DNA from: Botryllus schlosseri | Lineage: Eukaryota > Chordata > Ascidiacea > Stolidobranchia > Styelidae | NCBI GenBank assembly: GCA_000444245.1 | Contig: ATSW01010894.1 | Location: 1-26,774 of the forward strand | Length of the DNA: 26,774 nucleotides | Direction: 5' to 3' | In this document: positions 8,439 through 18,000 of the stretch, piece by piece | How positions within the stretch are numbered: the first letter of the stretch is position 1 | How the letters are laid out: every line of letters starts with the position of its first letter | Notes under the pieces: generated by a model | What the model was told of the DNA's origin: nothing | Databases searched by the model: none | What the model saw: the letters and a program-made list of their open reading frames with translations, nothing else | Position numbers and translations under genes: made by a program

Positions 8439-8549
8439 AAGACTTCCTATACCGAGCCACAAATCTCCTTCAGTGTCCCCGAATCCATTTTTGTAATCAT
8501 CCCAACCTCGGTAAAAATCCACGTTTCCGTTCACTCTTCGCTGGAAAAC
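8439..8549 (-). CDS. Fibrinogen-related protein, FReD core exon
   Basis: Minus-strand exon after a good acceptor (TTCCGTCACAG, AG at 8551-8550). The open frame starts [16 protein letters not shown] (1-16), then [17 protein letters not shown] (17-33). This is the diagnostic FReD stretch that normally follows GGGWT: VFQRR.DG...F.R.W..Y..GFG...GE.WLG. The frame runs five more residues (IGSL) to a TGA at 8438-8436. A GT at 8452-8451 inside the codon for Gly33 is a possible donor that would end the exon at 8453 before the stop. Otherwise the exon is damaged at its end. The domain assignment is secure; the 3' boundary is not. Confidence 0.85.
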
Positions 8550-8711
8550 CTGTGACGGAATTCAGCAAATATTGAGAATTTCAGAAATATCATAAATCCT
8601 ATTCTCTGAGTGTATTTAAACTTGTGATTCAAACCGCATTTTGAAGTTCTGTTCACCATAGAGCAAGTTAGCTTATGGCGTTGCAAAAGAAAGATTTGAA
8701 ATGCTACTCAC
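8550..8711 (-). other. FReD gene intron (162 bp), in-frame junction
   Basis: Donor GTGAGT (8711-8706) and acceptor CACAG (AG at 8551-8550). Removing it joins GAA TGG ACT to GTT TTC CAG in phase 0, giving E-W-T-V-F-Q-R-R. W-T-V-F-Q-R-R is the conserved FReD motif, so the joint itself supports the intron. Confidence 0.75.
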
Positions 8712-8798
8712 AGTCCATTCCTTTTCTGCAATCCGTTTCTTCTCATTCGCTGCTCTAAGTTGAAGTTCCTTCTGCATCTCCGACATTTTTCGTGTACC
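8712..8798 (-). CDS. Fibrinogen-related protein, predicted coiled-coil exon
   Basis: Minus-strand frame of 29 codons ending EKEWT at a consensus GTGAGT donor. It reads GTRKMSEMQKELQLR, then AANEKKRIAEKEWT: highly charged, Ala/Leu/Glu/Lys-rich, strongly helical and coiled-coil-like. Coiled coils before the FReD are usual in oligomeric FReD proteins (angiopoietins, fibrinogen chains). The unusual point is that the helix runs straight into W-T of the domain, where a canonical FReD would first have about 45 residues (P.DC..., VYCDM...GGGWT). The 5' edge (AG at 8800-8799 after TTTTCATGA) is tentative; the frame stays open further upstream to about 8855. Confidence 0.6.
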
Positions 8799-8874
8799 CT
8801 TCATGAAAAGTACACAGAATAGAACCTTCAGTGGAATAGAAGTGGTGGTGATGTCAAACTACTCGTATACCAAC

Positions 8875-8933
8875 CCCACAGTCCCCCTTCGAGATCCATT
8901 TGCCGTTGACGTATCTTCTCACGCAGAATTTTG
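8875..8933 (-). CDS. Fibrinogen-related protein, tentative exon 2
   Basis: Starts after an excellent acceptor with a long pyrimidine tract (TTTTTTCTTTTCCAG, AG at 8935-8934). Joined to exon 1 in phase 1 it reads A-KFCVRRYVNGKWISKGDCG, a short basic peptide with two Cys. A donor for phase-0 joining to the next exon would be GTTGGT at 8874, which is weak. GTATAC at 8870 is another candidate but changes phase. Another frame of the same DNA reads KILREKIRQRQMDLE, which looks coiled-coil-like but does not fit exon 1's phase. The acceptor is convincing; the 3' limit and frame are uncertain. Confidence 0.45.
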
Positions 8934-8986
8934 CTGGAAAAGAAAAAATATAATCCGATTCAAATTGGAACACAAATTCTTCGTAC
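8934..8986 (-). other. FReD gene intron 1 (53 bp)
   Basis: Donor GTACGA after CAG (8986) and acceptor TTTTCCAG (8934), with a strong polypyrimidine tract. Its small size suggests a genome with short introns. Confidence 0.65.
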
Positions 8987-9047
8987 CTGACGAACGAAGG
9001 TAGATCGCGAATCCGAACAGCAAAATAATTCGAATCTTGAGCGACAT
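8987..9047 (-). CDS. Fibrinogen-related protein, exon 1 with signal peptide
   Basis: ATG at 9047-9045, context GAAAATGTCG. It encodes MSLKIRIILLFGFAIYLRSS plus one nucleotide before a GTACGA donor. Lys4/Arg6 are followed by the hydrophobic core IILLFGFAIYL, a typical secretory signal peptide, which fits a secreted FReD protein. A consensus TATA box lies about 90 bp upstream at the expected distance for a short 5' UTR. Start, signal and donor agree well. Confidence 0.7.
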
Positions 9048-9136
9048 TTTCAGCAGGAAGTTGGTATTCAATATCAGCTGTAGTGACGACGCGTATCTTA
9101 CAGCACTAAATGAGATTGATGATGATCAGCAGATAA

Positions 9137-9146
9137 ATTTATATAG
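9137..9146 (-). promoter_or_regulatory. TATA box of the FReD gene
   Basis: The minus strand reads CTATATAAAT, a near-ideal TATA box 90-100 bp upstream of the predicted ATG at 9047. Transcription would start near 9108-9113 (TCAATCTCATTT), giving a 5' UTR of about 60-65 nt. It is the only strong TATA on this strand near the signal-peptide exon. Confidence 0.65.
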
Positions 9147-9254
9147 GTTCACAAGTTAGGTGAGCATGAGCAACTGCAGCTGCGTCACACACATAAAGGA
9201 TTTTCATAGTTCCATGTTCTTTGATTTAGTACGCATATCAAGTAATGTGTGTTC

Positions 9255-9692
9255 ATTGTTATCGCCTACCGTATATTTTTATTTAACGCCCGGAAATGAA
9301 TTACCAGCTTTGCGAATTGCACATTTCTACGCAGCTTAGAAATCAGGAAGCTCATTCGATAAAACTCACCATATTGAATTGAAGTGACAAGGTACAAAGA
9401 ATGAGTAAACGCTGAGAAAACAAAACTCTGAATGCCAAGCTTATTTTTAGTGATGTGAAAGTGTTATTTTAGGCTGCTCATCCGGTATCATCGACCGTTT
9501 ATGAAATACACGGAAATGATTACCCGATTTCCGAATTTTGTTTTTGTACGCAGCATAAGAAATAAGTAAATGCCCACTCTAAAAATCATAGAGTGCTGCA
9601 AGTTATAAACAATGAGTAAACATTGAGAAAACAAATCACTGGATGCCAGCTATTTTCAGTGGTGTGCTGGTTTTAGTTTAGCCTGTACATTG
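9255..9692. repeat. Diverged tandem duplication upstream of the FReD gene
   Basis: Two adjacent copies of an approximately 219-bp unit (9255-9474 and 9475-9692). Paired landmarks: CGGAAATGAATTACC at 9291 and CGGAAATGATTACCC at 9510; TACGCAGCTTAGAAAT and TACGCAGCATAAGAAAT; AATGAGTAAACGCTGAGAAA and AATGAGTAAACATTGAGAAA; GTGATGTG and GTGGTGTG. No open frame is shared. It lies directly upstream of the promoter, so it could hold duplicated regulatory sequence or simply be an old repeat. Confidence 0.7.
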
Positions 9693-10051
9693 AGTATTAT
9701 CATATATCCGATTTATGTTACGTTCACCGCGCTCTTAACGGCATTTCGGGCAAACAGGTTTTCAATTCCTGTAGTTTTAGCCAAGATCGCCAAGATTGCA
9801 GACGCGGCGGCCAGATTCGAGTACTTTTCACAACCGCGTTAGGTAGTGACACTCTTCATAGTTATGGTAGTAATGCCTCTCGTTGTACCTTCTTCTGATC
9901 TGTCTGGCTGCGACGGCGAGTGAATTCCTCTCAGCCGCTGATATAGGCTCTCATAAAGTATCTGCATGTATCTGTTGTATCATTGGTCATCGTCTGCAAT
10001 AGGGAGGTACGATGGCTGACCGCTGATAACGTTACTGTAATTGATATGGTA
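9693..10051. other. Unassigned sequence
   Basis: No recognisable gene. Short open stretches occur on both strands around 9840-10,050 (for example a minus-strand RYNERHYYHNYEECHY peptide near 9850-9890) but none matches a family known to me. Confidence 0.3.
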
Positions 10052-10915
10052 ATCGAAGTCGGGGTTGGCCGAACCGTGGCTCGTGTGAAGTTTTTAGTGA
10101 CTCGCGAGATAATTTTCGAAATCAGTGTTATTAACCAAAGTGAACATAGCACAGGTAGTTGGTAATTTATTGTGAACATGCAAGGTGACCAATAATTTGA
10201 TTAGCCTGACCCTGAAATTTAGGATGTTGATGACAAAAATCAGTTCTGACGCATTGGCGTTGCAATGGAACCAGCTTCATTTTTCATAGATCTTCATCTT
10301 CATATATCACAATAAAGTATAGAATGTCTCACGGCAGATTTATTGGACCTTAGATTTTTCTGAGCGCTTCGCGAGATTTATTGTTTCCCGAATTCTTGCT
10401 TATAACATTGTTACCCCCCCCCAGAAAGTTTAAAAAATCTAAAATACGCCTAATTTACAGAATTGAGTCTAACCATAGTCACATTTATGAGATAACGTGC
10501 CGTCCAGAATGCGACTTCGCGTGTACGCTCGCAGAAGGATCGTCGGCGATTAAGCATTGACACAAAATGATAGACGCATGTTGACCGAAATCTTCGATAT
10601 TGATATGTCCGAGCGCCTAGTAATCCTGTTCCTGCAAAATGAGTCCAACGGTCCAATATTATCGACCAGATTCATTTATTACCTTTGAAATTTTTTAGCG
10701 CTTTTCGCGGCTAGGACATAAAACGAAAGTTTCCGTGATATAAATGTTATCTATTTTAATGAGTATTTCGATAAGTCTTGTTTTCACCGCTACCTAATAC
10801 AGCTCGCTCCTTCCGGAATACAATATCGGTCATCAACCGTAAAATGACCCGCGCAATGGTTCGTAAATCGCATGAGGCCATTTGGCCGAAAAGGTTGGCC
10901 ACCCCTGATCTAAGT
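10052..10915. mobile_element. Non-autonomous hAT element with 8-bp target duplication
   Basis: The element spans 10,060-10,907 (848 bp). The left end CGGGGTTGGCCGAACCGTGG and the right end GGTTGGCCACCCCTG are inverted versions of the CAGGGGTGGCCAACC hAT terminus. Flanks are ATCGAAGT (10,052-10,059) and ATCTAAGT (10,908-10,915), matching 7 of 8. No transposase was seen. GCGCTTCGCG-type and GCGCTTTTCGCG motifs occur inside (10,360, 10,698). The long open frame at 10,778-11,278 crosses the right end and is not a gene. Terminal and target-site mismatches suggest an older insertion than the MITE at 3061. Confidence 0.7.
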
Positions 10916-11079
10916 GCTGCCTGGAATAAGATAAACGTTGCGGACGTATTACGCAGGACCCGACTGGGAAACTCGGTGATGGCTAAAAAGAATTTGGTGT
11001 TCAAAATAAATCTCCGTCTGTGCCCGAGTATATGTTGCAGAGCCCTGGATCTCTCCTATCCGTTATGGAATATTACCAC

Positions 11080-11240
11080 ATCAGAACACGCGACACATCT
11101 TCACCACAACCTATACCTGAAATCACGAATCGTCACCGATGGCGGGTCTAAACGGTGGGGTCACCACCACAGCCTATACCCTGAAAGTACGAACAGGTTC
11201 GTAACTGCCGCACCCCAAACCCCCCCATTGGGGGGGGGGG
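11080..11240 (-). repeat. Inverted minisatellite fragment and C/G hairpin
   Basis: On the minus strand this reads GGTATAGGCTGTGGTGGTGACCCC and CGGTGACGATTCGTG, the same vocabulary as the minisatellites at 14.5, 18.6 and 21.6 kb (GGTATAGG, GTGGTGAC, GATTCG). It abuts a perfect hairpin: C7 (11,220-11,226), ATT, then G11 (11,230-11,240). Confidence 0.55.
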
Positions 11241-11849
11241 CGAGCTCGAAGGGGGCCCAAAATTATTTCGTGAATTAGCATAAATTGTAGATATTTTCTG
11301 AAACTTCATGCAATTTTTTCAAAAAAATTTCACGCTATGCGCGATTTCAAGTCGCCAAATATCCTAATTATTGGGTACTCTTCCCCCAGGAAAAAAATAC
11401 ACAACATTTATAGAAATGGGCATATCGGCATTGGCCATTACCGCGCCACGACGCACCAAGACATATAAAGTTTTAGGCCATGTAACATGCGACTGCAAGA
11501 AGAGCATGTGCCTGAACGATCGACAGCGATAAAACCTTGGACGTAACCCGTAAAGGACTGCCCTTATGCTGACCGAAAACTTCGTTATATATGCAACATA
11601 CATATAGGACTAATTTTCCATATAGGCGCCTAAATGACTGGCGCCGAATGTTCCTGTCTTGGCAATCTGAACCTCACAAAACAAATACCATCCCGCAGGA
11701 ATAAATTATATGCAAGTGAAGAAATACGAATCTGAAATCGTGTGATCTTTCAGTTTAGTACGTTTGGGCGATTCTATATTTTGATATAGCAGACAGAAGG
11801 TCACGAAATAACATCATGTAACGAAGTCATACCAACGGGTCCACCCGCG
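11241..11849. other. Unassigned sequence
   Basis: AT-rich with no supported gene. TATGCTGACCGAAAACTTCG at about 11,565 weakly echoes ATGTTGACCGAAATCTTCG at about 10,577, so a decayed repeat may be shared with the hAT interior. Confidence 0.25.
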
Positions 11850-12370
11850 CGAAGATGTTCAATTATCATTTACGGGCTCTACTGTTTCAAAGACACCTCA
11901 CTCAGCTCTACCGGTAAATGTGATTACGTGAGCAGAGAGGACAAGAAATTGATAGCAATATATATGCAATTCCCTATCTTATTGACAGATTTTGTCGTGA
12001 ATTATCGAAAATTTCCGCGCTTCGCGCTGCGTCACTAAACGGTACAACTGTAATTTCGTGGCAAAAGCGAACAACGTGATGGGGGGTCAGTTTATCACCT
12101 TATGGGAGCCCAAGACTCAAGTTTTTTTTTTGGGGGGGGGGGCTGACGAAGTGCTGTTTCGTTCCTACAAATGTGTATACACCCGGAGATGTGTTAATTA
12201 TTATTGAGGAGTCCTACCTTTTCAAAGACACCTCACTCAGCTCTACCGGCAAATCAGATTACGTGATCAGAGAGAGAATACGCCTCCCAGACGTTCGGTT
12301 TATCATCATATGGGGGGCCCCAGACCATCGTTTTTTTGGGGGGCCTGACGAAGTGCTGTTACGGCCCTGA
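11850..12370. repeat. Local duplication interrupted by an insert
   Basis: Two copies of one segment. Copy 1: 11,850-11,945 (TTTCAAAGACACCTCACTCA, AGCTCTACCGGTAAAT) plus 12,078-12,156 (GGGGGGTCAGTTTATCA to GCTGACGAAGTGCTGTT). Copy 2: 12,193-12,366, where the two halves are nearly contiguous. Copy 1 therefore carries about 130 bp of extra DNA (11,946-12,077), containing GCGCTTCGCGCTGCG, as an insertion, or copy 2 has lost it. Both copies contain a T-run followed by a G-run (for example 12,121-12,141). Confidence 0.65.
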
Positions 12371-12470
12371 GTACGAATCATCACCACCGCCACCGCCGCC
12401 TATACCCGGAAACCACGAATCGCCACCACGGGTTTTCAATACGAATCGCCACCCCGCCATAATAGCCCTA
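12366..12470 (-). repeat. Inverted minisatellite fragment
   Basis: On the minus strand it reads GGCGGGGTGGCGATTCGTATTG, then AAAACCCGTGGTGGCGATTCG and GGTATAGGCGGCGGTGGCGG. This matches the GAAAACTCGTGGTGGTGATTCGCC theme of the 14.5-kb cluster, in opposite orientation. Confidence 0.6.
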
Positions 12471-12589
12471 GGCAGATCACCAGCGATCTGCCCAACTACT
12501 AATGGATCTCATTGAAAAACGACGATCAGTATCAGTACCAGTTTATTAATCATTTTATCAGATCAATAGGCCTACAGCTAGGGTTCTGG

Positions 12590-13287
12590 TTTAAATCAGG
12601 GTGATTTAAATAAGTTTTTTTCCGTTGATTTTTTATTTTAATTTCGCCATTTTGATTTTATTGTTCATTTTGATTTTTTCAAATGTTTTGACGAGATGCG
12701 TGATGTGGTTTATGATCGGACAATCATGTGCATCTTATATCAACCGGAGATAGCATTTCGTCACCGGCACCGGTATAGTTCAGCTATTTGACAGACAGAC
12801 GGGAAAAGATAAAAGAGCGGCAGTTAATCAATATGTTAGTGTTTTTGCTGTGGATAGTTAGTTGTCTGCGGCATGCTGCTGCTATATTTCCGAGGCACTG
12901 GTGGGATACCGAAAACGAAGGGCAATCCGAGTCTCTATCGAAAGATTCCCTAATCTCTGATGACTAAGTGTTGCGAAAGTAATGTGGATGGTCCCGATTT
13001 GACTTAGCACGTTTCCTCGATACTAGAACAGATCAGTAATGATTCTAACGACCAATCATTACCATAGGTTAAAAGTTTTCAGCTATCACTACCACATAGG
13101 ATAAACGTTTTCTGGTATGTGGATGATGATTCACAACCCCACATTATTAAAGTTTATGCGTTATCCTTCATCACCTTGATTGACATCGTCGTCATTCAAT
13201 CCATTTTCGTTTGTTCGTGTTGTTGTTATTATACGAAAAAAAAATCATGATTTGAACGATTTATCCGATTAAAATCAATCTTGTGCT
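12590..13287. repeat. TTTAAATCA-type AT-rich repeat, possible DNA transposon
   Basis: The left edge has TGGTTTAAATCAGGGTGATTTAAAT and a long TTTTGATTTT tract (12,600-12,690). The right edge has ATCATGATTTGAACGATTTATCC and GATTAAAATCAATC (13,245-13,277). Terminal clusters of GATTTAAATC motifs recall a widespread non-autonomous repeat type, but the ends do not form a clean inverted pair and no target duplication is clear. The interior shows no gene. Confidence 0.35.
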
Positions 13288-13420
13288 ATCGAATGTAAAC
13301 ATGGAATGGCAAGGACCGATTTTGCAGTTTCGTTCCGCTTCGCTAAGGCTGGGGTCAGAATTGTTTTGCGGCAGCGACTGTAGGATTTCTAGCAATCCAA
13401 CAGTGATCGGAGCTTACAGC
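13288..13420 (+). repeat. Partial direct copy of the palindrome arm
   Basis: CTATCGAATGTAAACATGG, then GGACCGATTTTGCAG, TTCGTTCCGCTTCGCTAAGG and CTGTAGGATTTCTAGCAATCC match the outer part of the left palindrome arm (13,660-13,775) in the same orientation. The copy stops near 13,420. It is an older, truncated relative of the foldback element. Confidence 0.65.
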
Positions 13421-13650
13421 GTCGTAAACAAGTAGTAGAGCAATTAAATAGCAAAATATTTATCTCTGTTCTCACCTTAACAAAACATTTTGTTTTATTT
13501 AAATTGAATTCGAATATAGTTTATATAGGCCTACTCGTCAACCATTGGCGCAGCTGTAGGTGGGTATATACTGTATTGCATCGTATCAATTCGTTTCTCT
13601 ATTTTGACTGGTGACTATAAACTGAGGCTATGCAATTCTTACGTAGTTTA

Positions 13651-14262
13651 AAAGTTATACTATAGAAATTAAACATGGAACGGCAACGACCGATTTTGCA
13701 GCTTCGTTCCGCTTCGCTGAGGCTGGAGATGAGAATCGTTTTGCGTAATCGACTGTAGGATTTCTGGCAATCCAAAAGCTATCTTCCCGAGCGCAGAAAT
13801 TACTGAATCTGGTCTTGATCGAAAACTACTGTTGCACCGATTCCGAAAATATAAATTAAAATATTGATCAGGCACGGATCCACCTAGAATCTGTCCTCCA
13901 AGTCTGAAATATCGGCATTGTTAAGAACAATCGGGTAACCTCAACACAATGGCCATAACAATGACCCGTTGCGACTCTCCGATTGTTGAAACAATGCCGA
14001 CATTTCAGACTTGGAGGACGGATTCTAGGTGGATCAGTGCCTGATCATTATTTTAATTCATATTTTCGGAATCGATGCAACAGTAGCATTCGATCAAGAC
14101 CAGATTCAATAATTTCTGCGCTCGGGAAGATAGCTTTTAGATTGCCAGAATTCCTACAGTCGCTTACGCAAAACAATTCTCCACTCCAGCCTCGGCGAAG
14201 CGGAACGAAGCTGCAAAATCGGTCGTGGCCGTTCCATGTTTAATTTCTATAGGTATACGTAT
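13651..14262. mobile_element. Foldback (palindromic) element with arms of about 285 bp
   Basis: The left arm starts near 13,655 with TATAGAAATTAAACATGG and runs to about 13,935. The right arm runs from about 13,982 to about 14,258 and ends CCATGTTTAATTTCTATA, its reverse complement. The spacer is about 45 bp (ACCTCAACACAATGGCCATA region). The arms agree closely along their length, with small differences (ATTTCTGGCAATCC against GGATTGCCAGAATT at the matching point). Flanks TATAC and GTATAC may be a short target duplication. Each arm keeps a similar outward open frame (68 and 86 codons), a mirror effect of the repeat. Confidence 0.75.
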
Positions 14263-14539
14263 ATGTGAGCGATAGAACACCTTCCTGCGTGTATGTTGAA
14301 CTCTATATACAGTCCATCCTCAAGATTACCGGACCACGACTGACCTATCGATCTCGCTTCTCATGACATGCCGCCCTATTTCTTGTCGCTTTCTTTTTCT
14401 ATACTATCTTCTTTACTTTCATTCAGTGTGCATGCCTCCTCTTTACATCGCCTAGGCCAAGGTGGGTGTCAGATTCCATAGACTACTCCTTGTCGCTTCA
14501 ACAACAGTAGTGTATACGATCGCTCGCGAACTAACGTTT
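14263..14539. other. Unassigned spacer before the minisatellite
   Basis: Contains a pyrimidine-rich tract (14,385-14,450). No gene was seen. Confidence 0.3.
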
Positions 14540-15000
14540 TTTGCATGGGGCTCTTATGGGCGCGGCGGTGATGCGCCTGGAAACTCGTGGTGGTGATGCG
14601 CCTTTCTAGACCCCCCTCTCGGCTGTGATGCGCCATGTGTTCTTATGGGTGCGGTCGTGATTCGCCTTTTCAGGTATAGGCCGGGGTGGTGATTCGCCGT
14701 GAAAACTCGTGGTGGTGATTCGCCTTTTTTGCTATGGGCGGTGGCGGTGATTCGCCTGTCATGTATTCTTACGGGATCTGTGGTGAGTCGCCATGTGTTC
14801 TTATGGGTGCGGTCGTGATTCGCCCTTTCATGCAGGTATAGCTCGTGGCGGTGATTCGCCGTGAAAACTCGTGGTCGTGACTCGCCTTTTTTGCTATGGG
14901 CGGTGGCGGTGATTCGCCTGTCATGTATTCTTACGGGATCTGTGGTGACTCGCCATCAGTTATAGGGTGGTGAAGTTGTGTTTCGGCCACTCTCGGTGGC
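14540..15000 (+). repeat. G-rich minisatellite cluster M1 (GATTCGCC core)
   Basis: Short variable repeats built from GTGGTGAT-GCGCC or GTGGTGATTCGCC, with spacers TTCTTATGGGTGCGGTCG, CAGGTATAGG, GAAAACTCGTGG and TATTCTTACGGGATCTG. A higher-order unit of about 160 bp is repeated: it starts at 14,633, at 14,791 (CCATGTGTTCTTATGGG) and again, diverged, at about 14,953. The dominant core in this cluster is GATTCGCC. Confidence 0.8.
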
Positions 15001-18000
15001 ATGATAGCGTTACGGAGATAGGGATCGGTCGCATGCTAACGTTGTTGGTATAGACATCTCTCGTGTGGTGCTGAATATGTACGAGTCACCAACAATAACC
15101 GCGCAGACGAAACGTGGCTTGTTGTGCAAGAGGATTACGCAGCGCGTGCGACCTATATTTCGAATGACCTGCGCGCTGAATTGTTTCCCGGCCAACCGCG
15201 TGCTACTATCGTATCGATTATTACACTAGTCCATTCAGTGCGAAATAGTTTGCTAAATCTAGGAATCAGTCGCATGGTGTTACTTTAGTAATTAGTTTAC
15301 CACAGAGCCGTCGCAGACGGTGATTCGAAAACCAACAATTTGGCACTTGCACGCGATCGCTATATGTTTTGACACTTCGGAACAGTGGCTGACTTTAGTT
15401 GTATGATAAGAATCATGAAAATATTCAAGCAATGTGTCAATTTGCCAACTTGAAATGAAACTTACTACACAACTCAAGTTGATTCTTATCTGAATGTGTT
15501 AATTCGACACAACTCTAATTCTTTTGAGAAATCCTAATAACGCGATCTGTTGAATCGAACGTAACCTGAATATTAGTGACGCCGACTTTCAGCCACATCG
15601 AATTATTCGCACATTCCGCGTCGCTGATTCACGCCTATAGAATCAATACCAACTAGCTCAATGAGAGTCAGGAATCACAAGTATACAATAATTGTATTTA
15701 ATACTAGAAATCAAACGCTTAACAAAAACACGCAACTAATCATTTACCAACTCTAGCATTACCAAAAAAATTCAGGCATTGTTGATTGAAAATCCTTGAA
15801 TCCTTATTATCAAAAAATATTATAGTGCGGTGTCGGAGTCCATTCGCGGGATGTACTAAAGGTAAATCCAAATAATCCAGAATGAAATATTTGGACTTTG
15901 ACATTATGTGAATTGAAATATGTTTGACAAGCATGACTAATACCAACTTTCACCCAGTCACATTTCGAGATTATACGCACATTGATTTGAAACAAGTAAT
16001 GAAACATTACAACTCTATTCGCGACCTGTCTTTACGTTTGTCAGTTTCAGTAATTACTATCGCGATATTTTAATGTGTTACTACACACAATAGAATCAAT
16101 CAATGAAATATCGCCCATTGTTGTAAACATTTCCAACTTGACAACCGCTTGCACATAACACGATCGAGTTGCAATGCGATGAATCGGAATATTTCAACCT
16201 ACTTTGTCATATCGCGATTTGAAGTAGGATTGCCAGACAGGCTGGGTAAACTTTCACTCCACTGCGTTTCAGATTAATTTATTCACACGATCACCATCTC
16301 GCTGTCTTCACACTTACACAATCGCGTACTGTTCCCACTCTCAACTTCGGTACGATATTTCAACTTGTCACAATAACTGATTATTCACATGTTGATTTGA
16401 AACAAAAGAAGCCTTGAACAAGTTATCTGGGTATTTTTTTGTCACAATTGAGTTAATGGAAATAGTATTACACCTCGAAATTTTAACATCTTACCATACT
16501 CAAAAGAGTCAATCATGAAAACCTTGTCAAGTAAATCCGTTTGTAACTTACCAGACCAACTAGACAGTACCCGTACAGAAAGAAGACAAGATTACGCGAG
16601 TACATCCAATCGCTACAATCTAAAATCCATAGCAAGTTTGGTTGTAGTCATATACCACCAAATCGTCTTTTTTGTTCAACTGTAAAAGTCGTTACTATTC
16701 TGTAAGATAAAGTAATTACTATACTCGGTATATTTTTATAAACCAAAGTAAATACTACTCGGTGGGCGGTTTGAGATTAACATATTACATTTGAGTATAC
16801 GAGATTTGAATTTCTGACCAACGTAGTTGAGAATTCATTTCTTACAATCGAACGCAGGCGTTATATTGAAAATTTTCACGAATTGACACATTGATTTTGA
16901 CATATGAGATTTTGTAATAGTCGATCATGACTTGATTATTAAATTACGACATTATTAGACCAGGGTTGTGTTGAAGGTTATTGCGATACCAACAAACTTT
17001 TCAGAAACATTGTTATTAGCATATCGATTTGTGAAACTAGATTAACATGTCTGAAATGTTTTGATTGGGAAGATTAAGCCGTGTTCGTAAAAACCACGCA
17101 GCGTATTGTTGATATCAGGAAATATTTTACAAATGTAATTGTCTCCAGTAACCAAGACTAAAGATGAAACAACAATTTTCTTTGTTGAACAATAACCGGT
17201 ACAATACTTTATCGTCGTAATCTGCGGTGGGAATTGAAACACTTTCACACATTACCCGGTGTCAAGATATCACACTAGGTGAATTGACATACCGCCGCTT
17301 GATTAATGCTTAATCCGTTCGCACCATTTCACATACTTTGATCATTACAAAAGTAAATTGGAATATGTTTGCTAGATGCATTCAATTCAGTTAGAAATGT
17401 CTGGTACACAACAATCGTAATATCAAGGAAGTACTTGCTACACTGTAATTCACCTAACGTGTTTTGCATTGTTGTTCATTTGTAGTATTGATTGTTTTTG
17501 AACCCCCAAATAATAATTCCCGACATGAAACCAAACCGCTGAAAGTCGTTAGCATCACAACGAAACAATTTGTACGATGTTAGCCAAATGTATCCTATAG
17601 TTAGGTGTACTAGAATTATTTGTCTAACACATACACCGACAATGCAATCGAAAATTTTTCCGTTGTCATTCGCTAGAGTAAATGTCATCACAATACTCTG
17701 TCACTAAAAGACGTTACTTGTATGTGATTGAATCCCTAACAATTATCTCACTAAACCGAACTCCAAAGAAATTTTACTCACTCGACGGATATGAAACAGC
17801 GTCGCTTAATCGGTCTATATCGTTTTTCTAAAGGTAAATCATATCCAATAGAAAACAATTTTCACTAGCTTGGTAATGAAACCGAAGTCTTCATTCGATA
17901 TTTTGTTTGTGTCAAATACTTTGCAATAAACACACTGGAGTGGTTGAGCTTTACATCATCAGACTGTAATCTGTAAATCAAGCTTACATCCGATTTGTAA

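Noticed and set aside
9931-10179. Overlapping open frames on both strands (60 and 82 codons)
   Set aside because: They extend across the left boundary of the hAT element at 10,060 and match no family I recognise.
10778-11278. Longest open frame in the window (166 codons, plus strand)
   Set aside because: It crosses the right end of a hAT element and a minisatellite fragment, has no family resemblance, and ends in a low-complexity GGGGG tract.
13669-14243. Similar 68- and 86-codon frames on opposite strands
   Set aside because: They are mirror images caused by the palindrome arms; no known domain, and similarity follows from the DNA repeat.
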